Origin: Candidatus Faecivivens stercorigallinarum
Lineage (GTDB): Bacteria > Bacillota > Clostridia > Oscillospirales > Ruminococcaceae
Assembly (NCBI GenBank): GCA_018715465.1
Contig: DVLN01000086.1
Coordinates: 1 to 17,168 of the forward strand
Direction: 5' to 3'
DNA length: 17,168 nt
Shown here in pieces: positions 1 through 6,988 of the stretch (the first letter of the stretch is position 1; every line of letters starts with the position of its first letter). The translations under genes were made by a program, and so were the position numbers. The notes under the pieces are model-generated. The model saw only the letters and a program-made list of their open reading frames with translations, searched no databases and had not been told where the DNA came from.

Positions 1-175
1 GAAGGGCTGCCCGTGCAAACCGGACCGTTTCACCGGACGCGCCGCAAAATCCCTTTTCTCCGGCTCTCCGGTTGACGCCGCATGCCCGCGGGCAGAGCCG
101 GCAGTCTTCCAGCAAAGAAAGCATCTGCTCTCTTTCCTGCTCACTGATCATATCCATCACCGTTCCCATCCGCAC
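1..175 (-). CDS. Partial PflA-like radical SAM protein (N-terminal part)
   Basis: This is a reading frame on the minus strand that leaves the window at its left edge, so only about 58 N-terminal residues are visible. The translation contains the stretch LEDCRLCPRACGVNR, then GEKGFCGASGETVRFARAAL. This C-x2-C-x3-C-G-V-N-R / G-x-C-G-A pattern is characteristic of the N-terminal cysteine segment of the 'putative pyruvate formate-lyase activating enzyme' family (COG1313-type radical SAM proteins). The SAM-binding CxxxCxxC motif of that family would lie beyond the edge. The start is uncertain. A GTG at 175 sits 7 nt after a GGAG (186-183); in-frame ATGs lie at 169, 157 and 151. It is divergent from dpaA. 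The substrate is unknown. The family call is fairly secure from the cysteine pattern; the start is not. Confidence 0.72.
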   Translation of the reverse strand, partial: MRMGTVMDMISEQEREQMLSLLEDCRLCPRACGVNRRAGEKGFCGASGETVRFARAAL

Positions 176-187
176 AGGCTGTCTCCG

Positions 188-217
188 GCACAAACCGCCT
201 TTTCCCCGCATACATTG
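188..217 (+). promoter_or_regulatory. Candidate sporulation (SigE/SigK-type) promoter of dpaAB
   Basis: CATACATT at 209-216 matches the sigma-E -10 consensus CATACAnT and also starts like the sigma-K -10 (CATA). Fourteen bases upstream, GCACAAA (188-194) matches 4 of 7 positions of the sigma-E -35 consensus. An AC at 190-191 fits the minimal sigma-K -35 with 17-nt spacing. No convincing sigma-A promoter was seen between 176 and 278. Mother-cell expression is what is known for dipicolinate synthase in Bacillus. Which of the two sigma factors is used cannot be decided by eye. Confidence 0.45.
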
Positions 218-278
218 GGATATCAGGGAACCTGCTCCAAAAGGGACCGGTTCCAGATGAAAGAAGGTGGTTTTACCG

Positions 279-1208
279 ATGAATCAACCTCTGCATATTC
301 TTACCGCCGGCGGAGACCGGCGCTTTTCAATACTCGCCCGTAAACTCGCATCGACCGACGGTGTACGGGTCACCGCCTTCGCTCAGGGAAACCCCGAAAC
401 CGCAAGCGCTGCTCAGCCCCATTTTATCCGTTCCCTGTCCGAACTGGACACACCCCCAGACCTTCTGGTACTGCCGCTTCCACTGACCCGGACGGGTGAA
501 ACCCTTTCGGTTCCGCTGGAGAAAGACCGCCCGCCGGTCTTTCTTGGAGAACTGCTGGCCTGCTGCCGGCAGGATACCCGCGTCTACGGCGGGCTGACGG
601 CGGCGGGGGAAGATTTTGCACTGCTCTGCCAGAAACACGGCATCTCATTTACCGACTATCTGTCGGACGAAGCCTTCGCGCTTAAAAATGCCGACGCAAC
701 CGCCGAAGCGGCAGTTGCACTCGCCATCGACCTGCTGCCGGTTACCCTCCGGGGGACCCGTGTACTGGTGACGGGAGGCGGAAGGATCGCCAGAAGCCTT
801 GTCCGCATCCTCTGTGCGATGGGAGCAGAAGTATTCGCAGCCGCACGCTCAAACGCGCAACGCTGTGAAATGGCGCTGCTGGGAGCACACCCACTGCCGC
901 TTACAGATCTTGCACGTCCGGCAGGAGCACAAGGCGGAGTACTGTCCACTGTCCGGCTGGTCTTCAACACCATTCCTGCCCCTGTTTTTGGCCGGGAAGA
1001 ACTGGTAAAGATCCCGCCCGACACACTCATCATCGAGCTGGCGTCCAGTCCGGGCGGATTTAAACCGGAAGCTGTCAGCAGCAGTGGACGGGTGATCGTC
1101 CGCGCACTGTCACTTCCGGGGAAAACTGCGCCCGAATCCTGTGCCGAATGGCTGAAAACCCTGATCTGTGAAAAGGACCCGATGCTGGGCAATCACTGTC
1201 CGGTATGA
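279..1208 (+). CDS. dpaA: Dipicolinate synthase subunit A
   Basis: With subunit B this protein converts the lysine-pathway intermediate (dihydroxy-tetrahydrodipicolinate/dihydrodipicolinate) to dipicolinic acid in the sporulation mother cell; dipicolinate is then loaded into the spore core. The 309-residue protein fits the family length (about 300). It has an N-terminal Rossmann-like half beginning with a GGDRRF motif (residues 11-16) and a second dinucleotide-binding motif, VLVTGGGRIARSL, near residues 162-175. The ATG at 279 was chosen because AAGGTGG (264-270) lies 8 nt before it; an in-frame GTG at 267 falls inside that ribosome binding site. The stop is followed after 29 nt by the subunit B start, as in the usual spoVFA-spoVFB pair. 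Unlike the Bacillus arrangement, no asd, dapG or dapA follows. Confidence 0.93.
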   Translation: MNQPLHILTAGGDRRFSILARKLASTDGVRVTAFAQGNPETASAAQPHFIRSLSELDTPPDLLVLPLPLTRTGETLSVPLEKDRPPVFLGELLACCRQDTRVYGGLTAAGEDFALLCQKHGISFTDYLSDEAFALKNADATAEAAVALAIDLLPVTLRGTRVLVTGGGRIARSLVRILCAMGAEVFAAARSNAQRCEMALLGAHPLPLTDLARPAGAQGGVLSTVRLVFNTIPAPVFGREELVKIPPDTLIIELASSPGGFKPEAVSSSGRVIVRALSLPGKTAPESCAEWLKTLICEKDPMLGNHCPV

Positions 1209-1237
1209 CCCAGTCTTTTAAAGGAGATGAATTACCT

Positions 1238-1816
1238 ATGCCTGCTCCTCCGCTCCGGCTCGGATTTTGTATGACCGGTTCCTTCTGTACCTTCCAGCGG
1301 GCTTTTGAACAGATGGAACGCTGTGTCGCCGCAGGATATGAAGTCCTGCCAGTCTTTTCTTTCAACGCATCCACCCTTGACACCCGCTTCGGAAAGGCCG
1401 CCGACCATCTGGCACGTGCCCGGCTGATCTCCGGTCATGAACCGATCCTCACCATTCAGGACGCCGAACCGCTCGGCCCCAAAAACATGACCGACCTGCT
1501 GCTGGTCTGCCCATGTACCGGCAACACATTGGCAAAACTCGCGAACTCGATCACCGACACCCCCGTCACAATGGCGGTCAAAAGCCATCTCCGCCAGGAA
1601 AAGCCAGTCGTCCTCTGTCTTGCGACCAACGACGCACTGCGGGGCAGCGCCAAAAATATCGGGGCACTGCTCAATCAGAAAAACTGTTACTTTGTTCCAT
1701 TCGGCCAGGATGATGCCGGCAAAAAGCCGTCCTCTCTGGTCGCCGATTTCAGCTGCATCCCGCAGGCACTCGACGCCGCCCGGCGGGGCCAACAGATGCA
1801 GCCGCTGCTTTTTTAA
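1238..1816 (+). CDS. dpaB: Dipicolinate synthase subunit B (flavoprotein)
   Basis: This is the second subunit of dipicolinate synthase, of the flavoprotein (Dfp/UbiX-like) fold. The 192-residue protein opens with LRLGFCMTGSFCTF, the flavin phosphate-binding start of this family. It continues with LLLVCPCTGNTLAKLANSITDTPV, which matches the conserved central segment of SpoVFB (about 200 residues in Bacillus). The start at ATG 1238 is preceded by AAGGAG (1221-1226). The upstream in-frame codon at 1205, overlapping the dpaA stop, has no ribosome binding site. It is co-transcribed with dpaA and followed within 10 nt by a strong terminator, so the operon ends here. Confidence 0.93.
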   Translation: MPAPPLRLGFCMTGSFCTFQRAFEQMERCVAAGYEVLPVFSFNASTLDTRFGKAADHLARARLISGHEPILTIQDAEPLGPKNMTDLLLVCPCTGNTLAKLANSITDTPVTMAVKSHLRQEKPVVLCLATNDALRGSAKNIGALLNQKNCYFVPFGQDDAGKKPSSLVADFSCIPQALDAARRGQQMQPLLF

Positions 1817-1824
1817 CAACAGAC

Positions 1825-1877
1825 AGCCGCCGGATACTAGGCAATCAGCCAGGCAATCAGCTATCCGGCGGCTTTTT
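1825..1877 (+). terminator. Rho-independent terminator of dpaAB
   Basis: AGCCGCCGGATA (1825-1836) pairs perfectly with TATCCGGCGGCT (1862-1873), giving a 12-bp GC-rich stem followed by TTTTT. The 25-nt loop is unusually long and consists of a 12-nt tandem repeat (AGGCAATCAGCC / AGGCAATCAGCT, 1839-1862). The same stem lies just downstream of the converging rpiR-type gene, but in that direction there is no clean U-tract. Confidence 0.88.
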
Positions 1878-1887
1878 ACCGGCTGTT

Positions 1888-2715
1888 TTATCTGCCCTTA
1901 TCCGCCCTGCGGGGAGCATCGGGGGAATACAGCCGCATATACCGGGAAAACAGCAGCTCGGTACATAGCTGTAACTTATAATATCCCGCCCGTTTGGAAT
2001 CAGGCGTTCCCAGAGATACCACCTCGTCAAACATTGCATGAATCGACGGCTCGCGGGTCTGGCTGAGCAGAATGACCCGCACCCCACGGCTGCGCAGCTG
2101 TTCAATGATCTGGCATCCCTGGCCCATCACATAGTTTCCATCGACCGATAGAAAAATCGCCAGATCTCCTCTGTCCATCGTCCGGGCGCGTTCGGCGTGA
2201 TCTTCCACCAGGTCGTAACTTTCGGTATACCGGCCGATCGACAAAAACAGAAATTGCAGCTGCTTGGCCAACAGCCCCGGCTGGTAAAAACCATACAACG
2301 CCACATCCCGTGCATCGTGAATCTGCCGGCAGACACCGTCCAGCTGTTCCAGCGACACACTCTGCTGAAACCGAACCAGCGCATCGGCAATATTGCTGGT
2401 ATAGGATGCGATCGCCTCACGATCTCCCTGATCATAGGGAAGCTCTTCCAGATAATCTTTGGTGGAAGCGTTGACACTGTGGCGATAATAGACCGTAACC
2501 TGTTTGAGCTGAGCAAAGCTGTCGTACCCAAGTGACCGGACAAACCGGCTCACCGTCGCGATCGAAGCATAGCAGGCGTTGGCAATCGTCTGAACGGATA
2601 AGGAGTCCAGCGTCATTAAATGAGAAAGAAAATACCGCGCAATCGTGCGGTTGGAATCATTGTCAGCAGACGAGTCGACAATCGCCTGCAGCTGATGGAT
2701 CAGATCACTGTGCAT
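1888..2715 (-). CDS. RpiR/MurR-family transcriptional regulator (HTH + SIS)
   Basis: This is a predicted sugar-phosphate-responsive DNA-binding regulator. The 275-residue protein has an N-terminal HTH_6 domain (about residues 1-75). Its recognition helix region reads LSVQTIANACYASIATVSRFVRSLGYDSFAQLK, very typical of RpiR proteins. A SIS sugar-isomerase domain occupies about residues 110-250, including DLAIFLSVDGNY and RVILLSQTREP, where family members bind phosphosugars. ATG 2715 has AGGAGG 6 nt upstream. No transporter or catabolic gene is adjacent, so its target is not apparent from context; the GH1 gene 4 kb away is one possibility. The 3' end converges on dpaAB. Confidence 0.9.
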   Translation of the reverse strand: MHSDLIHQLQAIVDSSADNDSNRTIARYFLSHLMTLDSLSVQTIANACYASIATVSRFVRSLGYDSFAQLKQVTVYYRHSVNASTKDYLEELPYDQGDREAIASYTSNIADALVRFQQSVSLEQLDGVCRQIHDARDVALYGFYQPGLLAKQLQFLFLSIGRYTESYDLVEDHAERARTMDRGDLAIFLSVDGNYVMGQGCQIIEQLRSRGVRVILLSQTREPSIHAMFDEVVSLGTPDSKRAGYYKLQLCTELLFSRYMRLYSPDAPRRADKGR

Positions 2716-2726
2716 GGAATCCTCCT

Positions 2727-2765
2727 GGAAATGACAAAATGCAAAAAGACAACCCTTTCATTTCC
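2727..2765 (-). promoter_or_regulatory. Inverted repeat in the rpiR-type gene leader
   Basis: GGAAATGA (2727-2734) and TCATTTCC (2758-2765) are perfect 8-bp inverted arms separated by 23 nt, lying between the predicted promoter and the ribosome binding site of the RpiR-type gene. GAAAT/ATTTC half-sites resemble those reported for some RpiR-family operators, so this could be an autoregulatory operator or a leader hairpin next to the ribosome binding site. This is inference from sequence shape only. Confidence 0.4.
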
Positions 2766-2798
2766 GCGCGCAGCAGAAAAGACAGGCTATTTTTCTAC

Positions 2799-2827
2799 AT
2801 TATAATACAAATCGACAAAAGGTTCAA
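2799..2827 (-). promoter_or_regulatory. Sigma-A promoter of the rpiR-type gene
   Basis: On the minus strand TTGAAC (2827-2822) and TATAAT (2804-2799) are separated by 17 nt. This puts transcription start about 80 nt upstream of the RpiR-type start codon. It is divergent from the marR promoter. Confidence 0.7.
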
Positions 2828-2859
2828 GGCGACAATCACGAGAAAAGTAAAAACAGAGC

Positions 2860-2888
2860 TTGACAAAAATCCGAATTCGGATTATTAT
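2860..2888 (+). promoter_or_regulatory. Sigma-A promoter of the marR-MATE operon
   Basis: TTGACA (2860-2865), a 17-nt spacer and TATTAT (2883-2888) form a near-consensus promoter. The spacer is occupied by the first palindromic operator, so a bound repressor would directly block RNA polymerase. Confidence 0.85.
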
Positions 2889-2906
2889 GGAATACGAATT
2901 CGGATT
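2868..2906. promoter_or_regulatory. Twin MarR operator palindromes
   Basis: AATCCGAATTCGGATT (2868-2883) is a perfect 16-bp palindrome lying exactly between the -35 and -10 boxes. A second copy, AATACGAATTCGGATT (2891-2906), carries one changed position and covers the expected transcription start. The centres are 23 bp apart, close to two helical turns. MarR-family dimers bind palindromes of about this size, so these are the likely autoregulatory sites of the adjacent MarR protein. Confidence 0.82.
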
Positions 2907-2925
2907 TAAAAAAGGAGGAATCCTA

Positions 2926-3432
2926 TTGCCAAACCAACCCGACCGACCCACGACCCAGCAGCTGATGAACCAGATTCGCCGTATTATGACTGCGGTCAAT
3001 CAGATTGACGGCACCTACTATCTGGCCGCTAAAAAAATGGGGGTCAATGAAAACGAGCTCGCCCTCCTCTACGCCATCGGCGACGGCCAGCTGCATTCCC
3101 AGAAGGAGGTCAGCGAGCAGTGGCTGATCCCCAGAACCACCATCAATACCATCGTCAAAAAATATCAGGAGAAAGGATTGCTGACTCTGCACAACATCGA
3201 AGGACAGCGCAGAGAGATGCACCTGTGTCTGACCGATGCAGGAAAAGAATATTGTGCTGAATTGCTCCAGCCGATCTATGCCGCTGAAACCGCCGCGCTG
3301 GCAAAAACACTGGAAAACTGTTCCGACTGTTTTATCGACGGATTTGCCGTTTTCAGCCAGCTTCTGGAACAGCAATTTACCCAGACGATCCTTGCTCCGC
3401 CGGGAAAGGATGAAACCAACCATGAGAATTAA
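2926..3432 (+). CDS. MarR-family transcriptional regulator
   Basis: This is a winged-helix repressor of about 168 residues, predicted to control its own operon with the MATE exporter. The DNA-binding core includes ENELALLYAIGDGQLHSQKEVSEQWLIPRTTINTIVKKYQEKGLLTL, followed by the wing (EGQRREMHLCLTDAGKEYC). A C-terminal helix for dimerisation lies after residue 110. A TTG start at 2926 is preferred because AAAGGAGG (2911-2918) is 7 nt upstream. Codons further upstream in frame would run through the operators and promoter. The stop overlaps the MATE start by 11 bp, indicating translational coupling. The two palindromes upstream support autoregulation. The inducing ligand is unknown. Confidence 0.88.
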   Translation: MPNQPDRPTTQQLMNQIRRIMTAVNQIDGTYYLAAKKMGVNENELALLYAIGDGQLHSQKEVSEQWLIPRTTINTIVKKYQEKGLLTLHNIEGQRREMHLCLTDAGKEYCAELLQPIYAAETAALAKTLENCSDCFIDGFAVFSQLLEQQFTQTILAPPGKDETNHEN

Positions 3433-4753
3433 ACTTTCTGATCATTTCAACAGCCGGAAACTGATCCGCTTTACGCTGCCGTCGGTTGTCATGATGATTT
3501 TTACTTCCATTTACAGCGTCGTCGACGGGCTGTTTGTCTCCAACTTTGTCGGCAAAACGCCTTTTGCTGCAATCAACCTGATCATGCCGCTGCTGATCAT
3601 TGTCGGTGCACTGGGGTTTATGATCGGCACCGGCGGTACTGCTATTGTCTCCAAGACGCTGGGAGAAGGCAAAAAGGAACTGGCAAACCAGTATTTTTCG
3701 ATGCTGGTCTATGTCACCATCGCCGGCGGCATCCTCTTTGCCATTCTCGGGGAGATCTTTCTGCCGACTGCTTCGGTGCTGCTGGGGGCAGAAGGAGAGA
3801 TGCTGGATAACTGTATCCTGTACGGACGGATTCTGCTGGCCTCGATGCCGTTTTTCATGCTGCAAAACGTCTTCCAGAGCTTTTTTGTCACCGCGGAAAA
3901 GCCCCAACTCGGGCTTGCTGTAACGATTGCAGCTGGTGTGACAAACATAGTACTGGACGCGCTGTTTGTCGCGGTATTCCAGTTCGGACTCGCCGGCGCG
4001 GCCTGGGCAACCGCCATCAGCCAGACAATCGGCGGGCTGTTCCCGATCCTCTATTTTACCCGTAAAAACAACAGTCTGCTGCATCTGACCAGATCGCCAT
4101 TTTACGGAAGGATTCTGCTGCACACCTGCACCAACGGTTCTTCTGAGCTGATGAGCAACATCTCAGCTTCGGTGGTCACCATGCTGTATAATTTCCAGCT
4201 GATGCGCATTGCAGGAGAAGACGGCGTCGCTGCCTATGGCGCGATCATGTACGTCAGCTTTATCTTCTGCGCAATCTTTATCGGGTATGCAGTCGGCAGT
4301 GCCCCGGTCATCGGGTACCACTTCGGGGCCGGAAACACCGGCGAACTGAAAAGCCTGCTGAAAAACAGTCTTAGGCTGATCGGCATTGCAGGATGTATGA
4401 TGGCGGTACTGTCCTTTATCCTGTCCGTACCGATGTCCCGACTGTTTGTCGGCTATGACCAGGAGTTGTATCAACTGACGGTAAGGGGCTTTCAGATCTA
4501 TGCCTTTTCCTTTTTGCTGTGCGGGCTGAACATTTTTGGTTCTGCCTTTTTCACTGCGCTGAACAATGGACTTTTGTCGGCGGTCATTTCTTTTCTGCGG
4601 ACGCTGTTTTTCCAGTCAATTTCGGTTCTTGTACTGCCGGTATTTCTGGAAATCGACGGCATCTGGCTGGCAATTGTCGCGGCAGAGCTGGCGGCACTGG
4701 CCGTAACCGCAAGCCTTCTGATTGCCAACCGGAAAAAATACCGGTACGGATAA
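3422..4753 (+). CDS. MATE-family multidrug/cation efflux transporter
   Basis: This integral membrane antiporter of 443 residues is in the usual MATE size range, with about 12 hydrophobic segments in two repeated halves. The N-terminal half starts LIRFTLPSVVMMIFTSIYSVVDGLFVSNFVG, a standard MATE TM1/TM2 pattern, and continues to GFMIGTGGTAIVSKTLGEGKKELANQYFS. The second half includes AAYGAIMYVSFIFCAIFIGYAVGSAPVIGYHFGAGN, the mirrored motif. The ATG at 3422 overlaps the marR stop and has AAAGGA (3405-3410) upstream; an ATG at 3410 abuts that ribosome binding site and is unlikely. MATE proteins of this type expel drugs or metabolites using Na+ or H+ gradients; the substrate cannot be inferred. 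It should be induced when the MarR protein releases its operators. No clear terminator follows. Confidence 0.92.
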   Translation: MRIKLSDHFNSRKLIRFTLPSVVMMIFTSIYSVVDGLFVSNFVGKTPFAAINLIMPLLIIVGALGFMIGTGGTAIVSKTLGEGKKELANQYFSMLVYVTIAGGILFAILGEIFLPTASVLLGAEGEMLDNCILYGRILLASMPFFMLQNVFQSFFVTAEKPQLGLAVTIAAGVTNIVLDALFVAVFQFGLAGAAWATAISQTIGGLFPILYFTRKNNSLLHLTRSPFYGRILLHTCTNGSSELMSNISASVVTMLYNFQLMRIAGEDGVAAYGAIMYVSFIFCAIFIGYAVGSAPVIGYHFGAGNTGELKSLLKNSLRLIGIAGCMMAVLSFILSVPMSRLFVGYDQELYQLTVRGFQIYAFSFLLCGLNIFGSAFFTALNNGLLSAVISFLRTLFFQSISVLVLPVFLEIDGIWLAIVAAELAALAVTASLLIANRKKYRYG

Positions 4754-4780
4754 TACCAGGGTGTTCCCCATCCGATTCAG

Positions 4781-4831
4781 ACAAAACAGTTGTTTTGTAC
4801 AATTGCCATTTTTCCATCTATATTGTACAAT
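4781..4831 (+). promoter_or_regulatory. glgB promoter with flanking palindromes
   Basis: TTGCCA (4803-4808), a 17-nt spacer and TACAAT (4826-4831) form a good sigma-A promoter. The 8-bp palindrome TTGTACAA occurs twice: at 4795-4802, overlapping the upstream edge of the -35 region, and at 4823-4830 over the -10 box (there extended to the 12-bp palindrome TATTGTACAATA, 4821-4832). The centres are 28 bp apart. A further inverted repeat, ACAAAACA-gt-TGTTTTGT (4781-4798), abuts the first. This geometry suggests a dimeric repressor; the family cannot be named. Confidence 0.65.
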
Positions 4832-4871
4832 AAAAATGGAAAGAGAAAAGAAAGTTTGATGGAGGAACAGC

Positions 4872-6788
4872 ATGATTCTGCACGATTTTTATATCGGCGC
4901 GTCGTTTGATGCATACACCTTTTTCGGTGCACACCCCGCCGAAAAAGGTTTTATATTCCGTGTTTATGCTCCCGCAGCGGAAAAGGTCGCTCTTTTCGGT
5001 GACTTTAACGGCTGGACAGAAGAAGAGATGCAGCCACTGGGAACCAGCGGCGTCTGGGAGCTGACTGTTTCACAGGCGGCTGAGGGTCAGCTGTACAAAT
5101 ATGTGATCTACTCCAAAGAGGGTTGGAAATGTGAGCATTGCGACCCGTACGGATTTTCAATGGAGCTGCGTCCCAATTCCGCTTCCCGGCTGGTTAGGCT
5201 GGAAGGATATTCCTTCTCAGACGAAGGCTGGATGAAACGGCGGCAGAGCTCTTTTGACCAGCAGGTCAACATCTATGAGGTGCATCTCGGCTCCTGGCGC
5301 ACTGCGCCCGACCGGGAAAACGGCTGGTACAACTATGAAGAGCTGGCCGACCGGCTGATTCCCTATGTCAAAGAATGCGGTTATACCCACATTGAAATCA
5401 TGCCGCTTTCCGAGCATCCGTCGGACAACTCCTGGGGCTATCAGAACACCGGATTTTTCAGCCCAACTTCCCGGTACGGTACGCCACACCAGCTGATGAA
5501 ACTGGTTGACCGCTGCCATCAGGCAGGAATCGGGGTACTGGTGGACTTTGTACCGGTCCACTTTGCGCTGGATTATTACGGGCTTGCGCGGTTTGACGGC
5601 AGCTATCTGTACGAATTCCCGCACGACGATGTCGGATTCAGCGAATGGGGCAGCAAGAATTTCAATCATTCACGCGGTGAAGTCGCGAGCTTTTTACAGT
5701 CAGCCGCCGCCTACTGGTTGGGGGTCTATCATTTTGACGGATTGCGGGTGGACGCAGTTTCCCGGCTGATCTACTGGCAGGGAGACGAAAAACGTGGTGT
5801 CAACGACCGCGCTGTCAAATTCCTGCAGAATATGAACGTCGGATTAAAGCAGCTGTTCCCCAGCTGTATGCTGGTTGCCGAGGACTCGACCTCCTATCCC
5901 AAAATCACCGCACCTGTCCAGTATGACGGGCTGGGCTTTGACTACAAATGGGACCTCGGATGGATGAACGATACCCTTGATTACTTCCGTACTCCGCCAA
6001 AGGAAAGACCGGATAAATACCACAAGCTGACCTTTTCGATGCACTACTTCTACCAGGAACATTATCTGCTCCCCTTCTCCCACGACGAAACTGTCCATGG
6101 AAAGGCAACCATCCTCCAAAAGATGTGGGGAGACTATGAGCAGAAATTCCCGCAGGCAAGGGCAATGTACCTCTATATGATGACCCATCCCGGGAAAAAG
6201 CTCAACTTTATGGGCAATGAAATTGGTCAGCTGCGGGAATGGGATGAAAAACGGGAACAGGACTGGGAACTGCTCCGTTACCCGCTGCACGACGGATTTT
6301 ACCATTATATCTGCCGGCTGAATCAGCTATACCTGACCCATCCCAGCCTGTCATCCGGCGAATATGACGCCCGCAGTTTTCTCTGGCTGGAAGTAAAAGG
6401 AGAAAAAAGCTGTGTGTACGCCTATCTGCGCGGTCCGATGGTCAACACTGCTCCGACGCCTAAAGACAATAAAAAAGAGAGTGTTTGGCAACAGCCTGCC
6501 GACCGCACGGTATTGGTGTTCAACTTTTCAGACAGGGCAGCTGCCGGTTATCGAATCAATCTGCCGGTTCCAATGGAATTGCGTCCGCTGATCAGTTCGG
6601 ACAGCGACATCTACGGTGGCAGTTTCAGCGGTGAACTGCCGGTACTGCGACCCCAGTACGATCCGATCAAAGAAAACTGGTTTATTCAGGCAGATCTTCC
6701 GCCCTTTTCCGGCATCCTCTACAGCGCACGTCCACTGCATAAGCCGGCCCCAGTCCACTGTCCGGCCGGTACACGCAAAAAAAGATAA
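4872..6788 (+). CDS. glgB: 1,4-alpha-glucan (glycogen) branching enzyme
   Basis: This enzyme introduces alpha-1,6 branches into glycogen by cleaving and transferring alpha-1,4 chains (GH13). In the 638-residue protein, a CBM48 N-terminal domain (about residues 18-105, with VYAPAAEKVALFGDFNGW) precedes the catalytic barrel. The four GH13 regions are visible: DFVPVH (225-230), GLRVDAVS (290-297, nucleophile D294), AEDST (336-340, acid/base E337) and SHDE (403-406, D405). The E. coli enzyme has a second Glu after its catalytic Glu; here it is Asp338, as in part of the family. A C-terminal all-beta domain follows. GGAGG (4861-4865) sits 6 nt before the ATG. No other glycogen gene is nearby, so it is an orphan with its own promoter and terminator. 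Confidence 0.95.
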   Translation: MILHDFYIGASFDAYTFFGAHPAEKGFIFRVYAPAAEKVALFGDFNGWTEEEMQPLGTSGVWELTVSQAAEGQLYKYVIYSKEGWKCEHCDPYGFSMELRPNSASRLVRLEGYSFSDEGWMKRRQSSFDQQVNIYEVHLGSWRTAPDRENGWYNYEELADRLIPYVKECGYTHIEIMPLSEHPSDNSWGYQNTGFFSPTSRYGTPHQLMKLVDRCHQAGIGVLVDFVPVHFALDYYGLARFDGSYLYEFPHDDVGFSEWGSKNFNHSRGEVASFLQSAAAYWLGVYHFDGLRVDAVSRLIYWQGDEKRGVNDRAVKFLQNMNVGLKQLFPSCMLVAEDSTSYPKITAPVQYDGLGFDYKWDLGWMNDTLDYFRTPPKERPDKYHKLTFSMHYFYQEHYLLPFSHDETVHGKATILQKMWGDYEQKFPQARAMYLYMMTHPGKKLNFMGNEIGQLREWDEKREQDWELLRYPLHDGFYHYICRLNQLYLTHPSLSSGEYDARSFLWLEVKGEKSCVYAYLRGPMVNTAPTPKDNKKESVWQQPADRTVLVFNFSDRAAAGYRINLPVPMELRPLISSDSDIYGGSFSGELPVLRPQYDPIKENWFIQADLPPFSGILYSARPLHKPAPVHCPAGTRKKR

Positions 6789-6815
6789 CAGAGAAAAAAG
6801 GTAATGAAGGAAAGA

Positions 6816-6854
6816 TGCCCTGTCTGCCGCAACGCAGACAGGACATTTTTCTTT
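6816..6854 (+). terminator. Rho-independent terminator of glgB
   Basis: CCTGTCTGC (6819-6827) pairs with GCAGACAGG (6834-6842) around the loop CGCAAC and is followed by TTTTTCTTTT. It begins 28 nt after the glgB stop. Confidence 0.9.
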
Positions 6855-6887
6855 TCGTGACCATCCTTTCCAAAGAATGAAAATCCC

Positions 6888-6916
6888 TTGCGCGGAACAG
6901 AAATTTTGGATATAAT
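6888..6916 (+). promoter_or_regulatory. Sigma-A promoter of the GH1 gene
   Basis: TTGCGC (6888-6893), 17 nt, then a consensus TATAAT (6911-6916). No strong palindrome was noticed here, so the sequence itself does not show how the gene is regulated. Confidence 0.7.
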
Positions 6917-6988
6917 CAATATAAGAACAGGCGGTTTTCTTCCGCCGCAGACGGTTATTACAGATCAACAAGGAAAGGACGAATCGAC

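Noticed and set aside
72..260. Short plus-strand open frame of 62 codons
   Set aside because: It is antisense to the radical SAM fragment and covers the dpaA promoter region; no ribosome binding site or family match.
3377..4123. 248-codon minus-strand open frame
   Set aside because: It is a shadow of the MATE gene; the translation is rich in charged, low-complexity stretches and has no recognisable domain.
4781..4798. ACAAAACA/TGTTTTGT as a terminator for the MATE gene
   Set aside because: The stem is AT-rich with a 2-nt loop and no T-tract follows. An operator for glgB is the better reading.
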